Shown here in pieces: positions 15,533 through 26,079 of a DNA stretch of 64,000 nt. The translations under genes and the position numbers were made by a program. Origin of the DNA: Lysobacteraceae bacterium (GTDB lineage: Bacteria; Pseudomonadota; Gammaproteobacteria; Xanthomonadales; Rhodanobacteraceae); the NCBI GenBank assembly GCA_021372495.1, contig JAJFUF010000007.1, positions 1 to 64,000 of the forward strand. Reading direction: 5' to 3'. The first letter of the stretch is position 1. Each line of letters opens with the position of its first letter. A model generated the notes under the pieces. That model had not been told where the DNA came from. It worked only from the letters and a program-made list of their open reading frames with translations, and searched no databases.

Positions 15533-18500
15533 ATGCCCGAGCTGATCACGCCACCGCTGCCGACCGATCCGAAACAGCGCCGCTACTGGGCCGCGCCGCA
15601 CGGCTCCGCGCTGGCGCTGGCGGTGGCCGGGGCGGCGCGCCGGCACGCGGGTCCGGTGGTGTTCGTCGCACGCGACACCCAGCGCGCACGCACGCTCGAG
15701 GACGAACTGGCGGTGTTCGCCGGCGCCGAGCTGCCGGTGCTGCACTTCCCGGACTGGGAAACCCTGCCCTACGACCTGTTCAGCCCACACCCCGAGATCG
15801 TCTCGCAGCGCATCGCCACGCTGTACCGGCTGCCGTCGGTGCGCCGCGGCATGCTGGTGGTGCCGGTCGCCACGCTGCTGCAGCGCCTCGCGCCGCGCAG
15901 CTTCATCGCCGGCTCCGGGCTGGCGCTGCGGCGCGGGCAGAAACTCGACCTCGCCGGCGAACAGCGCCGCCTCGAATCCAGCGGCTATCGCCACGTGCCG
16001 CAGGTCGCCGAACCCGGCGACTTCGCCGTGCGCGGCGCGCTGATCGACATCTTCCCGATGGGCGCGGCGGAGCCGTATCGCATCGAGCTGTTCGACGACG
16101 AGATCGACTCGATCCGCACCTTCGACGCCGAGACGCAGCGCTCGCAGCAGCAGGTCGAGGCGGTCGAGCTGCTGCCGGCGCGCGAGTTCCCGCTCACCGA
16201 CGAGGCGGCCAAGGGCTTCCGCAACCGCCTGCGCGAGCGCTTCCTGATCGACATCCGCCGCTGTCCGCTCTACCAGGACATGAAGGAGGGCGTGACCCCC
16301 GGCGGCATCGAGTACTACCTGCCGCTGTTCTTCGAGCGCACCGAGACGCTGTTCGACTACCTCGGCGACGACGCGCTGTTCGTGCTGGGCGAGGGCGCGC
16401 TGGACGCGGCCGAGCGTTTCCGCGCGCAGGCGCAGGAGCGCTACGAGCAGCGCGCGCACGACATCGAACGGCCGATCCTGCCGGTCGACGAGCTGTACCT
16501 GCCGGTGGAGAAGCTGCGCGAGGCGCTGAACAAGCCGCTGCGCGTCGACATCGTCGGCGCCGATCACGCGCACGCGGTCGCGCTCGGCACGCAGCCCGCG
16601 CCGGAGCTGCCGATCAACCGCAAGGGCGAGGCGCCGGCCGAAGGACTGAAGCGCTTCCTCGACGCCTATCCCGGGCGCGTGCTGGTCGCCGCCGAAACCG
16701 CCGGCCGCCGCGAGGCGCTGCTGGAGCAGCTCGCCGTCGCGGACCTGCGTCCGGTCGTTGCGGAAAGCTGGAGCGGCTTCGCCGCTCCCCCCTCACCCCA
16801 GCCCTCTCCCCGCCGGGGAGAGGGAGACAAGATGGCGACCACGGGTTCGACCCTCGCTCCCCCGCCGGAGAAGACGGGCACGGGAGTCGCCGCGGATGCA
16901 ATCCCCTATCCCCGCTTGGGAGAGGGGCAGGGCGAGCGGGCGAGCGCCGCGGGCGCGCCGCGCTTCGCCATCACCGTCGCGCCGCTGGAGCAGGGCTTCG
17001 CGCTGGCCGCGCCGGCGCTGACGGTGCTGACCGAGCGCGAGCTGTTCGGCGAGCGAGTGCGCCAGGAACGCCGCCGCCGCCGCACTGCCGCGCGCGATCC
17101 GGAAGCGGTGATCCGCGACCTCACCGAGCTGGCGCTGGGCGCGCCGATCGTGCACGTCGACCACGGCGTCGGCCGCTACCAGGGCCTGGTCGCGCTGGAC
17201 GTCGGCGGCATGCCCGGCGAGTTCCTCGCCATCGAATACGCCAAGGGCGCCAAGCTGTACGTGCCGGTCGCGCAGTTGGCGCTGGTCAGCCGCTACACCG
17301 GCACCGCGCCGGAGCTGGCGCCGCTGCACGCGCTGGGCGGCGACGCCTGGGAACGCGCCAAGCGCAAGGCCGCGGAAAAGGTGCGCGACGTCGCCGCCGA
17401 GCTGCTGGCGATCTACGCGCAGCGCGAGGCGCGCGCGGGCACCGCGCTGGCCGTCGACCGCACGCTGTACGAGCAGTTCGCCGCGACCTTCCCGTTCGAG
17501 GAGACGCCCGACCAGCTCACCGCCATCGAGGCGGTGATCGCCGACCTCGCCGCGCCGCGGCCGATGGACCGCGTGGTCTGCGGCGACGTCGGCTTCGGCA
17601 AGACCGAGGTGGCGGTGCGCGCGGCATTCGTCGCCGCCAGCGCCGGCAAGCAGGTCGCCGTGCTGGTGCCGACCACCCTGCTCGCCCAGCAGCACTACGA
17701 CAACTTCCGCGACCGCTACGCCGACTGGCCGATCCGCGTCGAGGTGATCTCGCGCTTCAAGTCGAAAAAGGAAATCGAGGCCGCGCTGGCCAGGCTCGCC
17801 GACGGCCGGATCGACGTGATGATCGGCACGCACCGGCTGCTGCAGGCGGACGTGAAGTTCAAGGACCTCGGCCTGGTGATCGTCGACGAGGAGCAGCGCT
17901 TTGGCGTGCGCCAGAAGGAGCAGTTGAAGAAGCTGCGCGCCGAGGTCGACCTGCTGACGCTGACCGCGACGCCGATCCCGCGCACGCTGAACATGGCGAT
18001 GGCGGGCATGCGCGACCTGTCGATCATCGCCACGCCGCCGGCGCATCGCCTGGCGGTGAAGACCTTCATCGCCCAGCACGACCCCGCGCTGATCCGCGAG
18101 GCGTTCCAGCGCGAGCTGGCGCGCGGTGGCCAGGTGTACTTCCTGCACAACGAGGTCGACACCATCGAGAAGACCGCGCGCGAGCTGCAGGCGCTGATCC
18201 CCGACGCGCGCATCCGCATCGCGCACGGGCAGATGCCCGAGCGCGAGCTGGAACAGGTGATGCTCGACTTCCACCGCCAGCGCTTCAACGTGCTGGTGTG
18301 CACCACCATCATCGAGTCGGGCATCGACATCCCGACCGCCAACACCATCGTGATCAACCGCGCCGACCGCTTCGGCCTGGCGCAGTTGCACCAGTTGCGC
18401 GGCCGCGTCGGCCGCTCGCACCATCGCGCCTACGCCTATCTCGTCGTGCCCGACCGCCGCGCGATGACCGCCGACGCCGGCAAGCGCCTGGAGGCGCTGG

Positions 18501-19147
18501 CCTCGCTGGAGGAACTGGGCGCCGGCTTCACCCTGGCCACCCACGACCTCGAGATCCGCGGCGCCGGCGAACTGCTCGGCGAGGAGCAGTCCGGGCAGAT
18601 CCAGGAAGTCGGCTTCTCGCTGTACACCGAACTGCTGGAGCGCGCGGTGCGCGCGTTGAAGAGCGGCAAGGTGCCGGATTTCGATCTCAGCAGCGAGCAC
18701 GAAACCGAAGTCGAGCTGCACCTGCCGGCGCTGATCCCCGACGATTATCTCCCCGACGTGCACGCGCGCCTGACGCTGTACAAGCGCATCGCCAGCGCGC
18801 CCGACGCCGAGGCGCTGCGCGAGCTGCAGGTGGAGATGATCGACCGCTTCGGCCTGCTGCCGGATGCGGTCAAGCACCTGTTCGCGATCACCGAGCTGAA
18901 GCTGCGCGCCACCCCGCTCGGCATCCGCAAGCTCGACTTCGGACCCGCCGGCGGCCGCGTGACCTTCCGCGAGAAGCCGAACGTCGACCCGTTGTCGGTG
19001 ATCCGCCTGATCCAGCAGCAGCCGCGCACCTACAGGCTGGATGGCCAGGACAAGCTGAAGGTCGCCATGGAGCTGCCCGGCGCCGCCGAACGCCTGCGCG
19101 CCGCGCAGCAACTGCTCGACACGCTGGGCCTGCGCAAGGCCGCCTGA
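15533..19147 (+). CDS. mfd: Transcription-repair coupling factor Mfd
   Basis: 1204 residues. Mfd removes RNA polymerase stalled at DNA damage and recruits UvrA. Order: UvrB-homology module (about 1-340), D3 (about 360-490), RNA polymerase-interacting domain (VHVDHGVGRYQG onward), then the translocase with Walker A GDVGFGKT (684-691) and motif II DEEQ (Asp785), and the C-terminal TRCF domain. The protein is longer than E. coli Mfd (1148) mainly because residues about 417-470 (SPQPSPRRGEG to PRLGEGQGE) are encoded by a palindromic repeat element lying in frame in D3. The rest is intact, so it is probably functional. Confidence 0.97.
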   Translation: MPELITPPLPTDPKQRRYWAAPHGSALALAVAGAARRHAGPVVFVARDTQRARTLEDELAVFAGAELPVLHFPDWETLPYDLFSPHPEIVSQRIATLYRLPSVRRGMLVVPVATLLQRLAPRSFIAGSGLALRRGQKLDLAGEQRRLESSGYRHVPQVAEPGDFAVRGALIDIFPMGAAEPYRIELFDDEIDSIRTFDAETQRSQQQVEAVELLPAREFPLTDEAAKGFRNRLRERFLIDIRRCPLYQDMKEGVTPGGIEYYLPLFFERTETLFDYLGDDALFVLGEGALDAAERFRAQAQERYEQRAHDIERPILPVDELYLPVEKLREALNKPLRVDIVGADHAHAVALGTQPAPELPINRKGEAPAEGLKRFLDAYPGRVLVAAETAGRREALLEQLAVADLRPVVAESWSGFAAPPSPQPSPRRGEGDKMATTGSTLAPPPEKTGTGVAADAIPYPRLGEGQGERASAAGAPRFAITVAPLEQGFALAAPALTVLTERELFGERVRQERRRRRTAARDPEAVIRDLTELALGAPIVHVDHGVGRYQGLVALDVGGMPGEFLAIEYAKGAKLYVPVAQLALVSRYTGTAPELAPLHALGGDAWERAKRKAAEKVRDVAAELLAIYAQREARAGTALAVDRTLYEQFAATFPFEETPDQLTAIEAVIADLAAPRPMDRVVCGDVGFGKTEVAVRAAFVAASAGKQVAVLVPTTLLAQQHYDNFRDRYADWPIRVEVISRFKSKKEIEAALARLADGRIDVMIGTHRLLQADVKFKDLGLVIVDEEQRFGVRQKEQLKKLRAEVDLLTLTATPIPRTLNMAMAGMRDLSIIATPPAHRLAVKTFIAQHDPALIREAFQRELARGGQVYFLHNEVDTIEKTARELQALIPDARIRIAHGQMPERELEQVMLDFHRQRFNVLVCTTIIESGIDIPTANTIVINRADRFGLAQLHQLRGRVGRSHHRAYAYLVVPDRRAMTADAGKRLEALASLEELGAGFTLATHDLEIRGAGELLGEEQSGQIQEVGFSLYTELLERAVRALKSGKVPDFDLSSEHETEVELHLPALIPDDYLPDVHARLTLYKRIASAPDAEALRELQVEMIDRFGLLPDAVKHLFAITELKLRATPLGIRKLDFGPAGGRVTFREKPNVDPLSVIRLIQQQPRTYRLDGQDKLKVAMELPGAAERLRAAQQLLDTLGLRKAA
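16787..16945. repeat. REP-type palindromic element inside mfd
   Basis: Two facing palindromes lie about 80 bp apart: CCCTCTCCCC-gcc-GGGGAGAGGG (16802-16824) and an imperfect CCCCTATCCCCG...TTGGGAGAGGGG (about 16902-16926), with the typical CCCCTCACCCCAG lead-in at the left. The sequence is translated without a stop as part of Mfd. A related palindrome lies at 26202-26235 and a weaker one near 62581-62611. The number of copies elsewhere in the genome cannot be seen here. Confidence 0.8.
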
Positions 19148-19219
19148 GCCCGGCGCCGTCGCGCTGGCGCGGTGCGCGCGTCCGCGTTAGGGTGCCACGC
19201 ACGCCACCGGGACGCCGCC

Positions 19220-19678
19220 ATGCCGCTGCCGCCACGCATCGCCCTCGCCGCCCTCGCCACACTGGTCTTCGCCGCACCGCTGCGCGCCGCCGACACGCCG
19301 CGGTTCTACCGCGCGCCGGCCACCGCACAGCACGACCTGCCGTTCTCCGATGCGGTGCGCGCCGGCAACCTGCTGTTCCTGTCCGGCCAGATCGGCAACC
19401 TGCCGGGCACCACCACGCTGGCGCCCGGCGGCATCACGGCCGAGGCGAAGCAGGCGATGGAAAACATCCGCGCGATCCTCGCCGCCAGCGGCGCGTCGAT
19501 GGACGACGTGGTGAAGTGCACGGCGTTCCTCGCCGACATCAAGGACTGGCCCGCGTTCAACGCGGTCTACCGCGGCTACTTCAAGGCCCACCTGCCGGCG
19601 CGCAGCGCGATGGCGGCCAGCGGCCTGGCGCTGGGCGCGCGCGTCGAGGTCGAGTGCATCGCCGCCACGGGCAGGTGA
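19220..19678 (+). CDS. Exported RidA-family protein
   Basis: 152 residues from ATG 19220. The first 24 residues form a signal peptide (PLPPRIALAALATLVFAAPLRAA). The remainder is a RidA/YjgF domain: FSDAVRAGNLLFLSGQIG, ENIRAILAASGASMDDVVKCTAFLADI, ARSAMAASGLALGARVEVECIA. The Arg in PARSAMA is the usual substrate-carboxylate ligand and the E.EC strand is conserved. Cytosolic RidA hydrolyses reactive enamines and imines; a periplasmic version must act on something else or protect exported enzymes. An upstream in-frame start at 19172 would remove the signal. Confidence 0.85.
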   Translation: MPLPPRIALAALATLVFAAPLRAADTPRFYRAPATAQHDLPFSDAVRAGNLLFLSGQIGNLPGTTTLAPGGITAEAKQAMENIRAILAASGASMDDVVKCTAFLADIKDWPAFNAVYRGYFKAHLPARSAMAASGLALGARVEVECIAATGR

Positions 19679-19868
19679 TCCCGGATCACCCGCACCTGCC
19701 GCAGCATGCGCTCCGCGCACGTTGCCTGCTGCCGACGTGCGCGCAGCGCACGCAGCGCCCGCGCCGACCGGCGCAGTGCACCCATCGGGGATTCCGGCGC
19801 GGACGCGCCGCGATGGCGCGGTCGCGCCGCCGCTGGACGTCGCGCCGGCGCGCGCGGATGATCGGCGC

Positions 19869-20144
19869 ATGCCCCGCAAGCCGGCGCTTCCCGCCTTCGG
19901 CGATTGCGTGCGCGTGCCCGACGGCCGCATCGGCCGCGTGCGCGCGGTCGAGGGCGCACGGGCGCGCGTGCGCCTGCGCGATCCGTGCAGCGGCCGCTAT
20001 CGCTTCCTCTGGTTCGACGCCGCGGACGTGCGCAGCGTCGCCTGCCCCGCCGGCTGGATGAGCGCGGACGGCTACCGCCGCTACTACGGCGCCACGCTGG
20101 CGAAGATGGAGCAGCGCCTCGGCCGCGCGGTCAGGCGGCGCTGA
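19869..20144 (+). CDS. Hypothetical protein, small basic
   Basis: 91 residues starting MPRKPALPAFGDCVRVPDGR. The N-terminal half reads like a small beta-barrel of KOW/SH3 type (GDCVRVPDGRIGRVRAVEGARARVRL), followed by a Trp/Tyr-containing section (FLWFDAADV, GWMSADGYRRYYG) and a basic tail. I do not recognise a named family. No ribosome site is visible; a hexamer GATGAT (19857-19862) ends exactly 6 bp before the ATG, which would suit a leaderless message. Codon use matches the surrounding genes. Confidence 0.55.
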   Translation: MPRKPALPAFGDCVRVPDGRIGRVRAVEGARARVRLRDPCSGRYRFLWFDAADVRSVACPAGWMSADGYRRYYGATLAKMEQRLGRAVRRR

Positions 20145-20314
20145 CCGCCGCGCGTTCGTCGTCGCGCCGCGATCGCGGCCTGCATGCCGGAACCCATCGG
20201 GGTATGCTTGCCCCACGAGGCGCCGGGCGCCTGTCCGCAGGTCTGCCGCAGCAGCGTCGACCCGGGGTGGGGCGGCGAAGCGCCTCCGAGCCCCATGGCC
20301 ATGCGGAGGGGAGC

Positions 20315-20785
20315 ATGCCCGCCATACGCCGTACCCTGGTCACCGCCGCCTGCGCGTGCGCGCTCGGCCTCGCCGCCGCAGCGTCCGCGCAGGATCCCGC
20401 CGCAACCGCCAGTACCGCCGCCGCTCCGCAGCCGGCCGGCACCGGATCCGCCACCAACGCCGCGCCGGTCGCCGCGGCCGACGGGCCGCTGCGCCCGGTT
20501 TCGATGTGCCTCGACCCAGGCCGCATCCGCCACTGGACGGCGGTCGATGCGCGCGACATCGCCGTGCAGACCGGCGACGGCTACTACCACGTCAAGCTCG
20601 ACGTGGACTGCGACGGCCTCAGGGACGGCGGCATGCTGATGTTCCGCCCGACGCCATCCACCGACGGCCGCATGTGCGGCGACAGCGGCGAAACGGTGGT
20701 GCCGGAAAGCGGCATGCTGTGCCGCGTCGCCAGCGTGCGGCCGCTGGACAAGGACGGCTACAAGGCGCTGCTCAAGGGCGGCTGA
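20315..20785 (+). CDS. Secreted DUF6491-family protein
   Basis: 156 residues, with a strong GGAGGGG ribosome site and a signal peptide ending ASAQ. A low-complexity Ala/Thr/Pro linker (26-55) leads to a conserved domain with four Cys (SMCLDP, DVDCDGL, RMCGDS, MLCRVAS) and the sequence YYHVKLDVDCDGLRDG. This fits DUF6491, a gammaproteobacterial family of unknown function that is probably periplasmic and disulfide-bonded. It stands alone between small genes. Confidence 0.7.
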   Translation: MPAIRRTLVTAACACALGLAAAASAQDPAATASTAAAPQPAGTGSATNAAPVAAADGPLRPVSMCLDPGRIRHWTAVDARDIAVQTGDGYYHVKLDVDCDGLRDGGMLMFRPTPSTDGRMCGDSGETVVPESGMLCRVASVRPLDKDGYKALLKGG

Positions 20786-20786
20786 A

Positions 20787-20823
20787 AACGCCGCGGCCCG
20801 ATCGTCGCCGACCGGGCCGCGCG
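20787..20823 (-). terminator. Probable intrinsic terminator of the Gly/Tyr-rich protein gene
   Basis: CGCGGCCCG and CGGGCCGCG form a 9-bp stem (about 20793-20819). On the minus strand it is followed by CGTTTTC, a short U-run just after the gene ending at 20852. It may also stop the convergent gene ending at 20785. Confidence 0.55.
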
Positions 20824-20851
20824 GGGTATCGGGGAGACGGCCTCGCGGCTC

Positions 20852-21247
20852 TCAGTCGCCGTCGTCGTAGTAGCGGCCGCGGCGGTCGTCGTCGCGGTAG
20901 CGGCGGTCGTAGCGATCGTCGTCGTCGCGGTAGACGCGGCGCGTCTCGTAGACGCGTTCGACCACCACCGGCTGCGCGTAGTACACCCGCCGCGGCGCGT
21001 AATAGACCGGTGCCGGCGCCACGTAGGCCGGACGGTACCAGCCGCCGCCGTAGTAGCCGCCGTAATAACCGCCGTAGTAGCCGCGCCCGCCGCAATGATG
21101 GCAGTCGGAATAGCCGATGCTGAGGCCCGGCAACGCGATGCCGACGCCCACGCTGACGTGGCCGCGCGCGAACGCCGACGGCGTCAGCGCGAACGCCGCC
21201 AGGGCAAACGCGGCCAACCCGGCCACCCGTACACGCTGCATGTTCAT
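20852..21247 (-). CDS. Secreted Gly/Tyr-rich, Asp/Arg-tailed protein
   Basis: 131 residues behind a clear GGAGG site. A signal peptide (RVAGLAAFALAAFALTPSAFA) leads to HVSVGVGIALPGLSIGYSD, a DCHHCGG motif, then repeats of GGYYGGYYGG, a Pro/Tyr/Val section (VYYAPRRVYYAQPVVVERVYETRRVY) and a C-terminal run of alternating Asp/Arg/Tyr. Proteins of this look are common in Xanthomonadales and Burkholderiales and are generally annotated as hypothetical; some are cell-envelope associated. No enzymatic motif is visible. Confidence 0.7.
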   Translation of the reverse strand: MNMQRVRVAGLAAFALAAFALTPSAFARGHVSVGVGIALPGLSIGYSDCHHCGGRGYYGGYYGGYYGGGWYRPAYVAPAPVYYAPRRVYYAQPVVVERVYETRRVYRDDDDRYDRRYRDDDRRGRYYDDGD

Positions 21248-21309
21248 GCGCCACCTCCGTTTGCGAAGGATGCTTGCGCCGCAGCGCTGAATCGCCACTG
21301 AAACGCTTG

Positions 21310-23484
<2,175 letters not shown>

Positions 23485-23485
23485 G

Positions 23486-23998
23486 TCACGGCGACCCGAG
23501 GAACAGACGGAACTGCGCGGCGATGTCCTCGACGTGCGCGGACAGCCGATGGTCGTCGTCCAGCAGCAGCAGGTCGGCGCCGTGGCCGCGCGCGATCGCG
23601 ATCGCCGCATCGACCGGGCACAACTCGTCGCGCCAGCCGTGCACCAGCATCGCGCGCACGCGCGGCGCCATCGCGAACGGCCGCGCATAGCCGGGCAGTT
23701 CGGGCGGCGTCGCCAGCAGGAACAGGCCGGCGACCGCGCGCTCGAGCGAGGCCAGCCCGGAGACGAACGCGCCGAAGCTGGAGCCGGCCAGCAGCACGCG
23801 CTCGCCGCGCGGGATCGCCGCGACCAGGCGCTCGAGGCGCGGCTGCGCCGCAGCGGCGAGGCCGCGTGCGTCGAGGTCGCGGTAGTCCGGGCGCAGCGTG
23901 CGCCAGCCGAGCGATTCGGCGACGGCGGCCAAGGCGCTGACCTTGGTCGCGTCCGGCCCGCTTTCCAGGCCGTGCGAGAGGACGACGAGGCCGCTCAT
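23486..23998 (-). CDS. Alpha/beta-fold hydrolase
   Basis: 170 residues from the Met of MSGLVVLSHGLESGP. Ser74 in the nucleophile elbow GSSFG (72-76), Asp124 (WRDELCP) and His150 (DDDHRLS) make a plausible catalytic triad. It belongs to the small alpha/beta-hydrolase group resembling KANL3/Tex30 or YcfP-like proteins, with no lid domain. Its substrate is unknown. The gene ends one base before the rlmKL GTG, so they form an operon, but no functional link is evident. Confidence 0.8.
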   Translation of the reverse strand: MSGLVVLSHGLESGPDATKVSALAAVAESLGWRTLRPDYRDLDARGLAAAAQPRLERLVAAIPRGERVLLAGSSFGAFVSGLASLERAVAGLFLLATPPELPGYARPFAMAPRVRAMLVHGWRDELCPVDAAIAIARGHGADLLLLDDDHRLSAHVEDIAAQFRLFLGSP

Positions 23999-24142
23999 GC
24001 GGCGCATCCGGCCGCGGCCGGGCGCACGCGCGGCGCCGCGCGGCGAGGACGCGAGAATGCCGCCAGCGGTCGGGCCGGCGCGGGAAGTCTTCTGGGCATG
24101 CGCGCATGCTAGCACGCGCCCGGCGCGGCCAAGCCCGGCGCC

Positions 24143-24165
24143 GGCGGGTCGTGGCCCGCCCTACC
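24143..24165. repeat. Short palindromic repeat fragment (GGCGGG...CCCGCCCTAC)
   Basis: GGCGGG (24143-24148) and CCCGCC (24155-24160) surround TCGTGG and are followed by CTACC. On the other strand this begins GTAGGGCGGG, like the ends of the repeats at 45045-45319 and near 59939. Confidence 0.5.
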
Positions 24166-24197
24166 CGCGCGTGCGGCGCACATGCCACACTCGGCGC

Positions 24198-24758
24198 ATG
24201 CCCGCACCCGTCATTCTGGACTGGCCGCTGCCCTACGAGACGCGGCTCGAAGCGCGCCCCGCGTCGGCGGTCGACCTCGTCGTGATCCACTGCACCGAGC
24301 TGCCCGATCTCGCCGCCGCGCGCAGCTACGGCGAGAAGGTGCTGTACGCGGACGGCACCGGCAACAGCGGCCACTACTACATCGACCGCGACGGCAACGT
24401 GTACCGCTTCGTCGCCGGCACGCGCGTCGCCCACCACACGCGCGGCTACAACCCGCGCTCGATCGGCATCGAACTGGTCAACACCGGCCGCTATCCGGAC
24501 TGGCTGGATTCGCGCCGCCAGGCGATGACCGAGCCGTACACGGCGGCGCAGATCGCCAGCCTGCGCGCACTGCTCGGCCGTCTGCGCAACGAGTATCCCG
24601 ACCTGCGCCTGATCGCCGGCCACGAGGACCTCGACACCGCCGAGGTGGCGGCCAGCGACGACGCGGCCAGGCGCGTCCATCGCAAGCGCGACCCCGGGCC
24701 GCTGTTCCCCTGGGCCGAGGTGCTGGCCGACAGCGGCCTCGAGCGCCTGAAGCCGTAA
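24198..24758 (+). CDS. N-acetylmuramoyl-L-alanine amidase, AmpD-like
   Basis: 186 residues, amidase_2 fold. AmpD-type enzymes cut the amide between the sugar and peptide of anhydromuropeptides. Likely zinc ligands are His31 (VIHCTE), His142 (AGHEDLD) and Asp165 (KRDPGPLFPW). Between the last two there is an extra segment (AEVAASDDAARRVHR) compared with enteric AmpD. No signal peptide is present, which favours a cytosolic recycling role. A CACACT hexamer ends exactly 6 bp before the ATG and no ribosome site is seen. Confidence 0.87.
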   Translation: MPAPVILDWPLPYETRLEARPASAVDLVVIHCTELPDLAAARSYGEKVLYADGTGNSGHYYIDRDGNVYRFVAGTRVAHHTRGYNPRSIGIELVNTGRYPDWLDSRRQAMTEPYTAAQIASLRALLGRLRNEYPDLRLIAGHEDLDTAEVAASDDAARRVHRKRDPGPLFPWAEVLADSGLERLKP

Positions 24759-24775
24759 CGATCGCCCGCTATACT
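24747..24775 (+). promoter_or_regulatory. Putative promoter of the acyl-CoA thioesterase gene
   Basis: TATACT at 24770-24775 is a good -10. CTGAAG at 24747-24752, 17 bp upstream, is a weak -35. The start codon is at 24805. Confidence 0.4.
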
Positions 24776-24804
24776 GGCAGGCCGTTTTTCGCGGATCGCG
24801 CCCC

Positions 24805-25674
24805 ATGCCCCTGCCCGTCGTCGCCGAACTGCTCGACCTGCTCGCGCTCGAGCGTCTGGAAGACAACCTGTTCCGCGGCCAGAGCCGCGACATCGGCACG
24901 CGCTACGTATTCGGCGGACAGGTGCTCGGGCAGGCGCTGTCGGCGGCGCAGCAGACCGTCAACGGCGAGCGCCAGGCGCATTCGCTGCACGGCTACTTCC
25001 TGCGTGCCGGCGACGTCGACGCGCCGATCGTCTACTCGGTGGAACGCGCGCGCGACGGCCACAGCTTTTCGGCGCGGCGCGTGGTGGCGATCCAGCACGG
25101 CCAGCCGATCCTGAATTGCGCGGTGTCGTTCCAGGTCGCCGAACCCGGCGTCGAGCACCAGCTCTCGATGCCCGCGGTGCCGATGCCGGAAGACCTGGCG
25201 CCACCGCAGCCGCTGCCGGCGGAGGAATTCGCGCACCTGCCGGTGAAGCTGCAGCGCTGGCTGGGCATGCAGGGCGGCTTCGAATTCCGCCACGTCTGGC
25301 CGCGCGACGAATTGCGGCCGGCCAAGCGGCCGCCGCTGCAGCACGTCTGGTTCCGCCTGCGCGACCGCGTCGACGATTCGCCGGTGCTGCACCGCGCGCT
25401 GCTCGCCTACGCGTCCGACTTCCACCTGATCGGCACCGCCACGCTGCCGCACGGCATCTCCTACCTCACGCCGGAACTGCAGATGGCCAGCCTCGACCAC
25501 GCGATGTGGTTCCACCGCCCGTTCCGCGCCGACGAATGGCTGCTGTATTCCTGCGACAGCCCCAGCGCGTCGGGCGCGCGCGGCCTGGCGCGCGGCAGCG
25601 TCTACAGCCGCGACGGCCGCCTGGTCGCCTCGACCGCGCAGGAAGGCCTGATCCGCCTGCGAGCGACGGAGTAA
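24805..25674 (+). CDS. tesB: Acyl-CoA thioesterase II (TesB)
   Basis: 289 residues, the usual TesB size. It hydrolyses medium- and long-chain acyl-CoA to free acid and CoA. The double hot-dog fold is shown by GGQVLGQALSAAQQTV and SLHGYFLRAGD in the N-terminal half, and by YASDFHLIGTA, LDHAMWFHRPFRADEWLLY and ASTAQEGLIR in the C-terminal half. Catalytic Asp (ASDF) and Gln (AQEGL) are present. The downstream gene starts 10 bp after its stop. Confidence 0.94.
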   Translation: MPLPVVAELLDLLALERLEDNLFRGQSRDIGTRYVFGGQVLGQALSAAQQTVNGERQAHSLHGYFLRAGDVDAPIVYSVERARDGHSFSARRVVAIQHGQPILNCAVSFQVAEPGVEHQLSMPAVPMPEDLAPPQPLPAEEFAHLPVKLQRWLGMQGGFEFRHVWPRDELRPAKRPPLQHVWFRLRDRVDDSPVLHRALLAYASDFHLIGTATLPHGISYLTPELQMASLDHAMWFHRPFRADEWLLYSCDSPSASGARGLARGSVYSRDGRLVASTAQEGLIRLRATE

Positions 25675-25677
25675 AAT
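25672..25677 (+). promoter_or_regulatory. -10-like hexamer placed for leaderless transcription of the DUF2007-like gene
   Basis: TAAAAT overlaps the tesB stop codon and ends exactly 6 bp before the next ATG, so transcription would begin at or next to the A of the start codon. Confidence 0.4.
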
Positions 25678-25683
25678 AGCCGC

Positions 25684-26079
25684 ATGCGTCAGATCTACAC
25701 CTCGCCGCGCCCGGAGAACATCGAGCGGGTCGTGCAGCTCCTCGCCGAGCACGGCATCGAGACCACGGTGACCGACCGCCGCGTCTACGAGCGGGCCAGC
25801 TACAGCCGCTTCAGCTACTCGGCGCGCGACACCGGCGAGGGTTGGCCGAAGGTGTGGATCACCCGCGCCGAGGACCAGACCCGCGCGCGCAAGGTGTTGC
25901 GCGAGATCGGCATCGAGCCGGCCACGCGCTACGCCAACGAGCTGGCCGCGCAACGCCAACCCGGCGCGCCCGGCCCGGCGCGCCACGCCTACGTCGCCGC
26001 GCGCGTGCGCATGGCGCTGGTAGCGGCGGTGGGCGCCATGTTCCTGCTGGTGGTGCTGAAGATGATGGGCGTGTTCTGA
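25684..26079 (+). CDS. DUF2007-like protein with C-terminal membrane anchor
   Basis: 131 residues. The N-terminal part (MRQIYTSPRPENIERVVQLLAEHGIETTVTDRRVY, then VWITRAEDQTRARKVLREIGI) resembles the DUF2007 signal-transducing-type fold. A single transmembrane helix closes the protein (MALVAAVGAMFLLVVLKMMGVF). Xanthomonad homologues are often labelled pathogenicity-like protein with no demonstrated role. It has no ribosome site and may be leaderless. Confidence 0.75.
   Translation: MRQIYTSPRPENIERVVQLLAEHGIETTVTDRRVYERASYSRFSYSARDTGEGWPKVWITRAEDQTRARKVLREIGIEPATRYANELAAQRQPGAPGPARHAYVAARVRMALVAAVGAMFLLVVLKMMGVF

Noticed and set aside
15478..20061. 1527-codon open frame overlapping mfd
   Set aside because: Wrong frame of mfd with low-complexity Arg-rich translation; mfd has full family similarity in the other frame.
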